Assembly: GCA_012221805.1 (NCBI GenBank)
Contig: CP015195.1
Coordinates: 124,001 to 188,000, forward strand
Origin: Pasteurellaceae bacterium RH1A
GTDB lineage: Bacteria > Pseudomonadota > Gammaproteobacteria > Enterobacterales > Pasteurellaceae
Direction of reading: 5' to 3'
DNA: 64,000 bases
Shown: piece by piece, positions 1 to 8,599 of the stretch
How positions within the stretch are numbered: the stretch's first letter is position 1
Layout: every line of letters starts with the position of its first letter
Translations under genes and position numbers: made by a program
The notes under the pieces: model-generated
What the model was told of the DNA's origin: nothing
Seen by the model: only the letters and a program-made list of their open reading frames with translations
Database searches by the model: none

Positions 1-1758
1 CCAGGGGGTGCGGGTCAAGGCCTTTGGTGAGATCAAGCGGGGCCGCTTTATGGCCGAAATCCACCACCCAGAATACCAGATCATTCGGGGCGACCAGCCC
101 CTGGTGCTGGCCGAGACCCTGACCCCTATTTACCCGACCACCGAAGGCCTCAAGCAGGCCTCTTTGCGTAAGCTGACCGACCAGGCCCTGGCTCTCTTGG
201 ACAAGGTGCAAGTGGCTGAACTCCTGCCTGATGAGTTTAACCCGCATAAGTACAGCCTCAAGGAGGCCCTCAAGCTCCTCCATCGTCCACCGCCGGATAT
301 TTCCTTTGAGCAGCTAGAAAAAGGCGAACACCCGGCCCAAAAACGGCTGATTTTTGAGGAACTGCTGGCCCACAACCTGGCCATGCAGGAGGTGCGGCTG
401 GGGGTACAACAACATCAGGCAGCTCCCCTGACCTACCAAACTGATCTTAAGAGCCGTTTTCTGGCCAGCCTGCCCTTCCAGCCGACTGGGGCCCAAGTTC
501 GGGTCACCGCCGATATTGAGCGGGATCTGGCCAGGGCCCAGCCCATGATGAGGCTGGTTCAAGGCGATGTTGGCTCGGGCAAGACCTTGGTTGCCGCCCT
601 GGCTGCTCTTTTGGCCATTGATAACCACAAGCAGGTGGCCCTGATGGCCCCGACCGAAATCCTGGCCGAACAGCATGCCAATAATTTTGCCAACTGGCTG
701 GCCCCCTTTGGGATTGAGGTGGGCTGGCTGGCCGGCAAGGTTAAGGGCAAGGCCCGGGAGGCCCAACTGGCGGCCATTAAAAACGGGGATGTGCAGATGA
801 TTATCGGCACCCACGCCCTCTTTCAGGACAGCGTAGAATTCGCCGACCTGGCCCTGGTGATTATTGACGAACAGCACCGCTTCGGCGTCCATCAACGCTT
901 GACCCTGCGGGAGAAGGGGGCCAAGGGCCAGGTCTATCCCCATCAACTGATTATGACCGCCACGCCTATTCCCCGTACGCTGGCCATGACGGTCTATGCC
1001 GATTTGGACACCTCTATCATTGACCAACTGCCCCCAGGCCGTACGCCGATAACTACGGTGGCTATTTCGGAAGACAGGCGGGGGGAAATCGTCCAGCGGG
1101 TCTATCAGGCCTGTAAGAAGGAAAAACGTCAGGCCTACTGGGTCTGCACCCTGATTGATGAGTCGGAAGTCCTAGAGGCCCAGGCTGCGGCCGCCATTGC
1201 TGAAGACCTGCAACGGGCCCTGCCTGACCTGCGGATTGGCCTGGTCCACGGGCGGATGAAGCCCCAGGAAAAGCAGGCCATTATGGCCGAGTTTAAGGCA
1301 GCCAACCTAGATCTACTGGTGGCCACCACCGTGATTGAAGTAGGCGTGGACGTGCCCAATGCCAGCCTCATGATTATCGAAAACTCCGAACGCCTGGGCC
1401 TGGCCCAGCTCCACCAGCTCCGGGGCCGAGTAGGCCGGGGGCAACCGCTTCTCATTGTGTGCTTATGTACAAGCCACCGCTGGGCAAGGTTTCCTCCAAG
1501 CGGCTTCAGGTTATGCGGGACAGCCAGGACGGCTTCTATATAGCTGAAAAAGATTTAGAAATTCGTGGCACAGGGGAAATTCTGGGCACCAAACAAACGG
1601 GCATGGCGGAGTTTAAGGTGGCTGATCTGATGCGGGATCGTAAGATGATCCCTCTGGTGCAAGGCTATGCCAAGCAGATCATTCACCGAGACCAGGCTCT
1701 TGCCAAGGCCCTTATCCGCCGCTGGTTGGATAGTAAAACCATGTACACCAATGCTTAA
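1..1758 (+). pseudogene. recG: ATP-dependent DNA helicase RecG, 5' end outside window, frameshifted
   Basis: RecG unwinds branched DNA and reverses stalled forks. About 585 codons are present and roughly the first 110 residues lie left of the window. Seen: the end of the wedge/OB domain, Walker A GDVGSGKT near 563, the DEQH box near 865, TATPIPRT near 958 and QLRGRVGR just before 1437. The frame then breaks: the run of five G at 1437-1441 would need six to continue as GATASHCVLMYKPP. After that shift the normal RecG C-terminus, with DLEIRGTGE and GTKQTGMAEF, runs to a stop at 1758. Upstream frame ends at 1543. Either a real -1 frameshift or a homopolymer sequencing error; the same defect recurs in folE, ydiJ and mutL. 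Confidence 0.93.
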
Positions 1759-1771
1759 AGCAAGGGGGGCT

Positions 1772-1937
1772 CTAGGGCGTGTCTTCAATTTGAAAACGAG
1801 TCGGTTTTTCGAGCAAAAAACGACAGATACGAGGAAAAAAACGCAGCCAAATAAACATTTGGCGAGTATTTTTGACGAAGTAGATGGCGAATTTTTGCCG
1901 AAAATACCGCCGTAAGCAAATTGAGGACACGCCCTAG
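1772..1937. mobile_element. Short inverted-repeat element (MITE-like), about 166 bp
   Basis: The ends are near-perfect inverted repeats: CTAGGGCGTGTC then TTCAATTTG on the left, and CAAATTGA then GGACACGCCCTAG on the right, with one internal mismatch. CTAG at both outer ends fits the 4-bp YTAR-type target duplication of IS5-group elements. The inside holds no gene, is AT-rich and has runs of A. It sits between the recG stop and the flavoprotein gene. No transposase is present, so it would depend on one elsewhere. The family assignment is inference. Confidence 0.6.
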
Positions 1938-2005
1938 TACAGCCCCAGTAAGAAGATATTTTTACCCTTAGATTTCCAAGTTGCTAGTTTTTATAAGGAA
2001 TAACC

Positions 2006-3559
2006 ATGACAATCTACCAAGTCCATATCGCCTACGGCTCCGAATCGGGCAATGCCCAAGCCCTGGCCACACAGCTTGCCAACCAAGATTTTCTACAAAA
2101 ATACGCCCCTACCCTGGCCACGCTCAATGACACCGACCCAAGCCAGCTTGATAGCCAAACCCTGCTGGTTATTATCACCAGCTCCTTTGGTGATGGCGAG
2201 CCGCCTGCCAATGCCGAGGATTTTGCAGAAAAACTAGCAAACCTGACCGCTTGCCCCTTCCCCTATGTGCTCTTTGGCCTAGGTGATGTCACCTACGACA
2301 AGTTCTGTGGCTACAGCAAGGCCCTGCATACCCAGCTCCAAGCCAAACAGGCTCGAACCTTGATTGAGCCTGTTGAGGCCGATCTTAACTACCAAGAAAT
2401 CTTCAAGCATTGGCTCCCCCTTTTGGAAGAGGCCCTGGCCAATCCGCCTGAACAGCCCCTCAGCCACCAGCTTTCCGTCCAAGTTTATGATGAAAATACT
2501 ACCTTTGAGGCGGAAGTATTGGAGATTAAGCACCTGGCCCAGTCTGAGCCTGAGGTCTATCACCTGCGTTTATCCCTCAAAGACAGCGGGATCTTCTACC
2601 AGGCCGGTGATCTGATTTATGTGCGGGTGGAACAGTCCCAGAGCCTCTTGGAAGAATTTGCAAAATGGTTCCAAAATCCGACCGCTTGCGACCTCCTTCG
2701 CCACAAGGAACTGCGGCTTTTGAGCAAGAATGTCCTGCGGGATCTCAACAAAATCATGGGTTCGGCAGAGCTAAAAGACTTGCTCAAAATCTCCAATAAA
2801 AAGGCCCTGGAAAGCTACCTCTACGGCCGTGATGCCCTAGATGTCCTGCGGGATTTTGACCCAGAGAAAAAGGTGGGCTTGGCCGACTTAAGCGAGGTTT
2901 TGGCCAACCTAACCGCCCGAGCCTACTCCATCAGCTCCTGCGGCAAGACTCACCCAGACTATGTGGATCTCTGTATCCGCCACATCTATTACACTTTAGG
3001 GGAGCGCAACTACCAGGGCACAGCCAGCCACTATTTGGCCAGCCTACAAGCGGGCCAGAAAGTCCAGATTTTTGCAAAAGCCAACCCCAACTTCCGCCTG
3101 CCTGAAGCGCTTAAAAGCCCGATTGTGATGATTGGGGCCGGCACGGGCATTGCCCCGGCCATCGGCTTTTTACAATCCTTGGAAGCCCAAGGCAGCCCTG
3201 TGGCCTCTTATCTCTTCTTCGGCGAACGCCACCAGGCCAAGGATTTTCTCTATGAAGCAGAACTTGAAGCCTTTAAGGCCAAAGGCGTGCTGACGGAGCT
3301 TTTCACGGCTTTTTCCCGAGATCAGGCCGAGAAAATCTATGTCCAAGATGCCCTCAAGGCTGAGGCTGATTTGGTCTGGTCTTTGATTAAGGAAGGAGCC
3401 TACTTCTATGTTTGTGGCAGCAAGGCTATGAGCAAGGCCCTTGACGAGGCCCTGATTGAGATTGCTGACCGAGTTGGTGGCCAACCCTATGTAGATGATT
3501 TTAACAACATTGTGGCTGAACTCGTGGCAGCGGGCAGGTTGTTGAGGGATGTGTATTAG
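2006..3559 (+). CDS. Flavodoxin/FAD/NADPH diflavin reductase, CysJ-like
   Basis: A 517-residue diflavin oxidoreductase of the sulfite reductase alpha-subunit/cytochrome P450 reductase family, which passes electrons from NADPH through FAD to FMN. Order: N-terminal flavodoxin domain (residues 1-150, starting YGSESGNAQ, with SSFGDGEPP), connecting domain, FAD-binding RAYSISS near residue 310, GTASHYL, NADPH-binding GAGTGIAPA near 380, YFYVCGS near 465, and the C-terminal aromatic RDVY typical of CysJ. It is shorter than E. coli CysJ (about 600). No cysI or cysH lies beside it, so the electron acceptor is not shown here. It stands alone, with its start 14 bases after a TAAGGA ribosome site. Confidence 0.85.
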   Translation: MTIYQVHIAYGSESGNAQALATQLANQDFLQKYAPTLATLNDTDPSQLDSQTLLVIITSSFGDGEPPANAEDFAEKLANLTACPFPYVLFGLGDVTYDKFCGYSKALHTQLQAKQARTLIEPVEADLNYQEIFKHWLPLLEEALANPPEQPLSHQLSVQVYDENTTFEAEVLEIKHLAQSEPEVYHLRLSLKDSGIFYQAGDLIYVRVEQSQSLLEEFAKWFQNPTACDLLRHKELRLLSKNVLRDLNKIMGSAELKDLLKISNKKALESYLYGRDALDVLRDFDPEKKVGLADLSEVLANLTARAYSISSCGKTHPDYVDLCIRHIYYTLGERNYQGTASHYLASLQAGQKVQIFAKANPNFRLPEALKSPIVMIGAGTGIAPAIGFLQSLEAQGSPVASYLFFGERHQAKDFLYEAELEAFKAKGVLTELFTAFSRDQAEKIYVQDALKAEADLVWSLIKEGAYFYVCGSKAMSKALDEALIEIADRVGGQPYVDDFNNIVAELVAAGRLLRDVY

Positions 3560-3567
3560 GGATCAAT

Positions 3568-3641
3568 GATGGCGCCAGCCTCTAGGCTGGTGCCTGATAT
3601 ATCAAGGGTTTGTCAGCACCAGCGAGGACGCTGGCGCTATC
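3568..3641. repeat. Palindromic repeat family B, copy 1
   Basis: Starts GATGGCGCCAGCCTCTAGG and ends in an inverted GGACGCTGGCGCTATC. The two arms each contain an internal palindrome (CCAGCC-TCTA-GGCTGG). Related copies are at 22298, 26452 and 30335. REP/BIME-like, placed between convergent gene ends. Confidence 0.75.
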
Positions 3642-3650
3642 TTTTCTGCT

Positions 3651-3669
3651 GCCGAAGGCGGAGGGGGGA
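3651..3669. repeat. Fragment of palindromic repeat family A
   Basis: GCCGAAGGCGGAGGGGGGA equals the outer part of the 45-bp arm found in full at 6797-6914 and inside mutL at 29701-29745. It directly follows family B copy 1, so two repeat types lie side by side here. Confidence 0.6.
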
Positions 3670-3675
3670 TAACCC

Positions 3676-4500
3676 CTAAAACCGCTGACATTTCGGACAA
3701 TAAAAACTATTACGCTGGCCGATAACCTTGGCCTCAATGGTTGTGCCGCAATCACGGCATTCCTCCCCCTTGCGGCCATAAACCTGTAAGACCTGGGCGA
3801 AATAGCCTGGTTTACCATCAGGCTGGATAAAGTCTTTCAGCGTGGTGCCGCCTTGAATGATGGCCTTGGTTAGCACCTCCTTGATGACCTTAACCAGCCG
3901 TTCTGCCCTGGGCTTTGTCAGGTTTTGTGCGGCCATTTCAGGGCGGATGCCGGCCATAAAGAGGGATTCGCAGGCGTAAATATTGCCCACGCCTACCACG
4001 ATAGCATTGTTCATAATAAAGTTTTTAATGGCCACGGTTTTCTTACGGCTTTGGGCGTAGAGGTAGGCGGCGTTGAAGTCGTCAGACAGGGGTTCAGGGC
4101 CTAGGCGTTGTAGGAGCGGGGAATCTTCCGTCCTCTCCACCCAAAGCCAAAAGCCGAACTTGCGGGGGTCGTTATAACGCAGCACCGTACCATTTTCGGT
4201 TACCAAATCCACATGATCGTGCTTGCCTGCAAGCGGGGCAGAAGCATCATTTTTCTGCAAAATCCCCAGCGAGCCAGACATCCCCAAATGCACCAAAATA
4301 TCACCCTGATTGGTGTGGATAATCAGGTATTTGGCTCGGCGGGAGAGGCTGATAATCTTGGCTCCCTGCATCTTGGATAATTGATCGCTAACAGGCCAAC
4401 GCAGCTGCTTCTGGCGAATAATAATCTGGCTGATGGTTTGGCCCACCAAATAGGGTTCTACCCCCCGCAGGCTAGTTTCAACTTCGGGTAATTCTGGCAT
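3676..4500 (-). CDS. mutM: Formamidopyrimidine-DNA glycosylase (MutM/Fpg)
   Basis: Removes oxidised purines such as 8-oxoguanine from DNA and cuts the abasic site. The start is set at 4500 because the enzyme needs proline as its mature N-terminus (MPELPEVE); an in-frame start four codons upstream would destroy this. Visible: PELPEVET, a central helix-two-turn-helix region with [12 protein letters not shown], and a C-terminal zinc finger of two CxxC pairs (CRDC and CPKC). Length 274 fits the family (about 270). It lies tail to tail with the flavoprotein gene, with the repeats between them. Confidence 0.96.
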   Translation of the reverse strand: MPELPEVETSLRGVEPYLVGQTISQIIIRQKQLRWPVSDQLSKMQGAKIISLSRRAKYLIIHTNQGDILVHLGMSGSLGILQKNDASAPLAGKHDHVDLVTENGTVLRYNDPRKFGFWLWVERTEDSPLLQRLGPEPLSDDFNAAYLYAQSRKKTVAIKNFIMNNAIVVGVGNIYACESLFMAGIRPEMAAQNLTKPRAERLVKVIKEVLTKAIIQGGTTLKDFIQPDGKPGYFAQVLQVYGRKGEECRDCGTTIEAKVIGQRNSFYCPKCQRF

Positions 4501-4596
4501 AGGTTCTCTCATTTTGAGCTTGATTTTGAGGGCAAATACTATGCCAAAATCCCAATTTAGGCTACTATTAAGCCCTCTTTTTTACACTTAAATCAC

Positions 4597-4872
4597 ATGA
4601 ACTACCAAAAACATTTCTCCCTCAGCCTCCTCCTGGCCCTTGTGGTCGGTCTGATTGGCTATTTCCTCTTTGGCTACCTGCCCTTTGACTGTGCCGATTA
4701 CGCCAATTTACCTGCCCAAGCCCAGCTGCAATGCAATTCACAAGCAGTCTTAGGTGTCGGCTTTTGGCTGCCCTATGTGGCCTTTTTCTGCTTTGTCAGC
4801 ATTGTGCTTTATTGGCTGGTTTACCTGACAAGCGGCTGGATTTGGGGAAAAATTTGCAAAAATAAGGATTAA
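4597..4872 (+). CDS. Small membrane protein, unknown function
   Basis: 91 residues. Two hydrophobic stretches (about 8-28 and 54-80) flank a loop with two cysteines (near residues 32 and 46), which suggests two membrane helices with a periplasmic loop. It ends KICKNKD. The exporter gene begins 5 bases after its stop, and wecC follows, so the three are probably co-transcribed. I do not recognise the family; no function is claimed. Confidence 0.7.
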   Translation: MNYQKHFSLSLLLALVVGLIGYFLFGYLPFDCADYANLPAQAQLQCNSQAVLGVGFWLPYVAFFCFVSIVLYWLVYLTSGWIWGKICKNKD

Positions 4873-4877
4873 GAACC

Positions 4878-5507
4878 ATGGAAGCATTTTTACAGGGGCT
4901 CTTGCTCACTTTGGGGCTAATTGCCACCATCGGCGCCCAAAACGCCATGTTGATTAAGCAAGGGCTGCTGCGCCAGCACGTCTTTACCGTGGCCAGCCTC
5001 TTTTTTCTCTGTGATATTGTCCTGATGAGCCTGGGCGTCTATGGCCTGGGTCTCTTCTTGGCCAAATCGCCTGTGGCCAGCCTTATCTTGGCTGTGCTGG
5101 GCAGCCTCTTTTTGCTTGTCTATGGCTACCGCTCGGCCGTCAGTGCCTACAAGGGCGGCGCCTCGCTCAACACTGATGGAAGTTCGCCCAAGCAGGCCTT
5201 GGGCAAGGTCATTTCACTGGCTCTAGCCCTGACCCTGCTCAACCCCCACGTTTATTTGGACACGGTGGTCATTATCGGCGGGATTGCCGTGACCTTGAGC
5301 GAGGCCGACAAGCTCCACTTCCTCTTAGGCTGCCTGCTTTCATCTGGTCTTTGGTTTTACGGTGTGGGCTTTGGCTCCCGCCTCTTGGTGCCCTGCTTCC
5401 GCAAACCCCTTATGTGGCGTTTGCTGGACGGCTTCACCGCCCTGATTATGTGGCTGATTGCCTACTCCATGCTGGCCTACGCCTTTGATTTAATGAAGCA
5501 ATTCTAA
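4878..5507 (+). CDS. LysE/ArgO-family amino acid exporter
   Basis: 209 residues with about six membrane helices. The N-terminal signature GAQNAMLIKQGLLRQ and the LNPHVYLDT motif in the middle are typical of LysE/ArgO exporters, which push out basic amino acids (arginine or lysine). The substrate cannot be fixed from sequence. wecC starts one base after the stop, so translation is probably coupled. No lysG/argP-type regulator lies next to it. Confidence 0.85.
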   Translation: MEAFLQGLLLTLGLIATIGAQNAMLIKQGLLRQHVFTVASLFFLCDIVLMSLGVYGLGLFLAKSPVASLILAVLGSLFLLVYGYRSAVSAYKGGASLNTDGSSPKQALGKVISLALALTLLNPHVYLDTVVIIGGIAVTLSEADKLHFLLGCLLSSGLWFYGVGFGSRLLVPCFRKPLMWRLLDGFTALIMWLIAYSMLAYAFDLMKQF

Positions 5508-5508
5508 G

Positions 5509-6765
5509 ATGGCCTTTGAAAAAATCTGCATTCTAGGCCTGGGCTATATCGGCCTGCCCACAGCCATGGCCTTTGCCTCACAAGGCTACCAAGTGCTGGG
5601 CGTGGACACCAAGCCCCAACGCCTAGCCGCCCTGGCTCAAGGCCAACTGCATTTTGTGGAAAAGGCACTTGAGCAAGCGGTGCAAAAGGTGCTGAAATCT
5701 GCAAAGTTAGACTTAAGTGAACAAGCCCAGCCTGCGGATGCCTTTGTAATTGCCGTACCAACGCCCTTGACGGCTGAACGCCAGCCCGATCTTAGCCACA
5801 TTCAGTCGGCCGCCCAGATGATTGCCCCCCATTTAGCGGCAGGCAATTTGGTGGTGCTGGAATCCACCTCCCCTGTCGGCACCACCGAAAAACTGGCCGA
5901 CTGGCTTCAGGCCCTGCGGCCTGATTTGCGTTTTCCCCATAGGCATACTGACCCTAACATTCACCTGGCCTACTGCCCCGAACGGGTCTTGCCCAATAAT
6001 GTCATGGTGGAACTCTTTGAGAACGACCGCATTATCGGCGGCCTCTCGCCTGCCTGCACCCAGCAAGCGGTTGCACTTTACCAAATTTTTGCAAGAGGCC
6101 AATGCCTGTCCACCCAGGCCCGCACGGCCGAAATGTGCAAGCTGGCCGAAAACAGCTTCCGAGATGTCAATCTGGCCTTTGCCAACGAGCTATCCATGCT
6201 CTGCGACAAGTTGGACGTGGATGTGTGGGAGCTGACAGCGCTTGCCAACCGCCACCCTAGGGTCAATATCCTCCAGCCAGGTGCCGGCGTGGGTGGCCAC
6301 TGCATTGCGGTCGATCCTTGGTTCTTGGCAGCCAGTCATCCTGAACTGACGCCCCTTATCCGCACCGCACGCCAGGTCAATGATAGCAAGCCCCAATGGG
6401 TTATCGACAAGGTCAAAGCCGCCCTGGCCGACTGTGCCGCCACCCAAAACTGCCGCTTGTCAGACCTCACCCTAGCCTGCTTTGGCCTAACCTTTAAGGC
6501 CGATATTGACGATCTAAGAGAAAGCCCCGCCCTGGCCATCGCCCAACGCCTCAGCCACTGGCACCCAGGCAAAACCCTGGTGGTTGAACCCCATATCACC
6601 CAACTGCCTCAAGGGCTAAAGGCAAAACTAAGCCCTGCGGAAAAAGCCCTGAAAGAAGCGGATGTGGTGGTGCTTTTGGTAGAACATCAGGCCTTTTTAG
6701 GCCTCAAGCCAGATCAGCAATGGGTGGTGGATGTGAAGGGGGTTTGGTCTCATCTTGAAACCTAG
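5509..6765 (+). CDS. wecC: UDP-N-acetyl-D-mannosamine dehydrogenase
   Basis: Oxidises UDP-ManNAc to UDP-ManNAcA with two NAD+, a step in enterobacterial common antigen and in some capsules. Seen: N-terminal Rossmann GLGYIGLP (residues 10-17), TSPVGTT, CPERVLPNN, the lysine/asparagine region KLAENSFRDVN, and the catalytic cysteine in GVGGHCIAVDP near residue 262. Length 418 matches WecC. The epimerase wecB is not in the window. wecD and wecE follow about 1.1 kb downstream, with metR between. A partial uptake signal lies inside the gene near 6063. Confidence 0.92.
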   Translation: MAFEKICILGLGYIGLPTAMAFASQGYQVLGVDTKPQRLAALAQGQLHFVEKALEQAVQKVLKSAKLDLSEQAQPADAFVIAVPTPLTAERQPDLSHIQSAAQMIAPHLAAGNLVVLESTSPVGTTEKLADWLQALRPDLRFPHRHTDPNIHLAYCPERVLPNNVMVELFENDRIIGGLSPACTQQAVALYQIFARGQCLSTQARTAEMCKLAENSFRDVNLAFANELSMLCDKLDVDVWELTALANRHPRVNILQPGAGVGGHCIAVDPWFLAASHPELTPLIRTARQVNDSKPQWVIDKVKAALADCAATQNCRLSDLTLACFGLTFKADIDDLRESPALAIAQRLSHWHPGKTLVVEPHITQLPQGLKAKLSPAEKALKEADVVVLLVEHQAFLGLKPDQQWVVDVKGVWSHLET

Positions 6766-6796
6766 GGGCTATTGATAATTAACTTAAAGATAATTA

Positions 6797-6914
6797 CCCC
6801 CCTCCGCCTTCGGCACCTCCCCCGCAAGCGGGTGGAGGGAAGTTTTTCATCAATATTTTGCATAACTTTCGCTCCCTCCGCTTTCGGGGGAGCTGCCCAA
6901 AGGGCTGAGGGGGG
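6797..6914. repeat. Palindromic repeat family A, complete two-arm copy
   Basis: Two arms of about 44 bp in opposite orientation (6797-6840 and 6871-6914) separated by 30 bases. Each arm carries a run of six C or G, an inner CTTCGG-type loop and CCCGCAAGCGGG or its variant. The same two arms, in the same arrangement, occur inside mutL. Most of the 229 bases between wecC and metR is this element; the metR promoter must lie in the remainder. Confidence 0.8.
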
Positions 6915-6994
6915 AAGATCAACAGACCTTAGGCTTGCCTATCCTCCAAATTTTGCTATTATCCCCCTTTCATCATCCCCAACCCTTTTTCATC

Positions 6995-7918
6995 ATGAAG
7001 CCCATATTCCTCGAACTGCGTCACCTCAAAACCCTGATTGCCCTTAAAGAGAGCGGCAGTGTGTCGCTGGCGGCCAAGCGGGTGCATTTGACCCAGTCGG
7101 CCCTGTCCCACCAAATTAAGCTCCTGGAAGATCAGTATGAACTGACCCTCTTTGAACGCAAGACCCAGCCCCTGCACTTTACGGCAGCGGGCGAGCGGCT
7201 TATCAAGCTGGCCTATGATATTTTGCCCAAGGTGGTGGAGGCCGAGCTGGACTTGGCTCGGGTTAAGTATGGCGAGGTGGGCGAGCTGCGGATTGCGGTG
7301 GAGTGCCACACCTGTTTTGACTGGCTCATGCCAGCCATGGACACCTTCCGCCAGAACTGGCCCTTGGTAGAGTTGGACATCGTTTCAGGCTTCCACACCG
7401 ACACGGTCGGCCTGCTCCTGACCCATCGGGCTGACTGGGCCGTGGTGTCTGAAATGGAGGAGGTGGCCGGCATCCGCTACCAGCCCCTGTTTTCCTATGA
7501 GATGGTCGGCATCTGCTCCAAGGATCACCCGCTGGCTGGAAAGGAAGTCTGGCAGGCCGAGGACTTCCGTGACCAAACCCTGATTACCTACCCCGTGCCA
7601 GATGATATGTTAGACCTCTTGCGTAAGGTCTTGCACCCTGCGGGCATCAACCCCACCCGCCGCACCAGCGAGCTAACCATCGCCATTATCCAGCTTGTGG
7701 CCAGCAAACGGGGCGTGGCGGCCCTGCCTTATTGGGCGGTCAAGCCCTATTTGGAGCGGGGCTATGTGGTGGCCCGCAAGATTACCAGCCAGGGCCTCTA
7801 CAGCAACCTCTACGGCGCCATGCGGGAGGCGGACGCCCACACGGCCTACTTGGAAGACTTCCACAGCACGGTCAAATCGCAAAGTTTCGCCACCCTGCCT
7901 GATCTCTTGGTGCTTTAA
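6995..7918 (+). CDS. metR: LysR-type regulator MetR
   Basis: Activator of methionine biosynthesis genes, with homocysteine as co-activator in the known family. Start chosen at ATG 6995 (MKPIFLELRHLKTL); the frame is open upstream but that part is repeat-flanked leader. The N-terminal winged helix includes the helix-turn-helix with SLAAKRVHLTQSALSHQIK; the effector domain keeps RIAVECHTCFDWL and VASKRGVAALPYW, both MetR-like. Length 307. Its stop abuts the wecD start with no spacer, so wecD is probably in the same transcript. No met gene lies nearby, which is unusual, as metR is often divergent from metE or metF. Confidence 0.9.
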   Translation: MKPIFLELRHLKTLIALKESGSVSLAAKRVHLTQSALSHQIKLLEDQYELTLFERKTQPLHFTAAGERLIKLAYDILPKVVEAELDLARVKYGEVGELRIAVECHTCFDWLMPAMDTFRQNWPLVELDIVSGFHTDTVGLLLTHRADWAVVSEMEEVAGIRYQPLFSYEMVGICSKDHPLAGKEVWQAEDFRDQTLITYPVPDDMLDLLRKVLHPAGINPTRRTSELTIAIIQLVASKRGVAALPYWAVKPYLERGYVVARKITSQGLYSNLYGAMREADAHTAYLEDFHSTVKSQSFATLPDLLVL

Positions 7919-8599
7919 ATGGAGATGGTTTATCAGCCCCTCATTTGGGAAAGTGACTTCTTCCAACGGCCGCTTGTGGAGGCCCGCTTTGGCTTACAAG
8001 AGGTGGGAAATCCCCCAAAATTTGCAATGGCTCAAATCAAAATCCCTGCCGCCGACCAAGCCAAGATCCAGCTGGCTCAAGCCCAGGGCTTTAATTTTGT
8101 GATGGGCCAGGTTTGCTTTGAGCTGACACTTGCAAAAAAACCGCCCCTTTCGACCGCTTGCAAGGCAGAGGAGGCCGATTTACCTGCCCTGCTTGAGGGC
8201 TTCTCCACCGCCTTTGCCGGCAGCCGTTTCTGCCCGCCCTATTTTTCAGGGGCAGAAAACCAGCGTTTTTATGCCAAATGGCTGGAAAATGCAGTCAAGG
8301 GCCAATTTGATGATGAATGCTGGCTCATCAAGCAAGGCCGCCAAATTCAGGGCCTGATCAGCTGGAAGAGGGAAGAAGATCACTGCCGCATTGGCCTCTT
8401 GGCGGTTGCCCCTGCCTTTCAAGGCCAGGGCTTGGGCCAGGCCTTGTTGGAACTGGCCGCCCAGCAAACAGGCCTGCCGCTTCACATCACCACCCAGCAA
8501 CACAACCTGCCCGCCATCAGGCTTTATGAAAAACTGGGCGGGCGGCTGATTTCAAGCCATTATTGGTTTTATAAGGTTGAAAAATATGATCCCCTTTAA
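7919..8599 (+). CDS. wecD: dTDP-fucosamine acetyltransferase WecD
   Basis: GNAT-fold enzyme that acetylates dTDP-4-amino-4,6-dideoxygalactose in common-antigen synthesis. The C-terminal half carries the acetyl-CoA motif LLAVAPAFQGQGLGQALL (about residues 160-177) and the closing NLPAIRLYEKLGGR. Length 226 is close to E. coli WecD. The ATG directly follows the metR stop. Its last 14 bases overlap the wecE start, so the two are translationally coupled. The N-terminal half is less conserved, as usual in this family. Confidence 0.88.
   Translation: MEMVYQPLIWESDFFQRPLVEARFGLQEVGNPPKFAMAQIKIPAADQAKIQLAQAQGFNFVMGQVCFELTLAKKPPLSTACKAEEADLPALLEGFSTAFAGSRFCPPYFSGAENQRFYAKWLENAVKGQFDDECWLIKQGRQIQGLISWKREEDHCRIGLLAVAPAFQGQGLGQALLELAAQQTGLPLHITTQQHNLPAIRLYEKLGGRLISSHYWFYKVEKYDPL

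Noticed and set aside
314-1027. Long minus-strand frame within recG
   Set aside because: Shadow of the helicase gene; composition of the opposite strand of a GC-rich gene, no family features.
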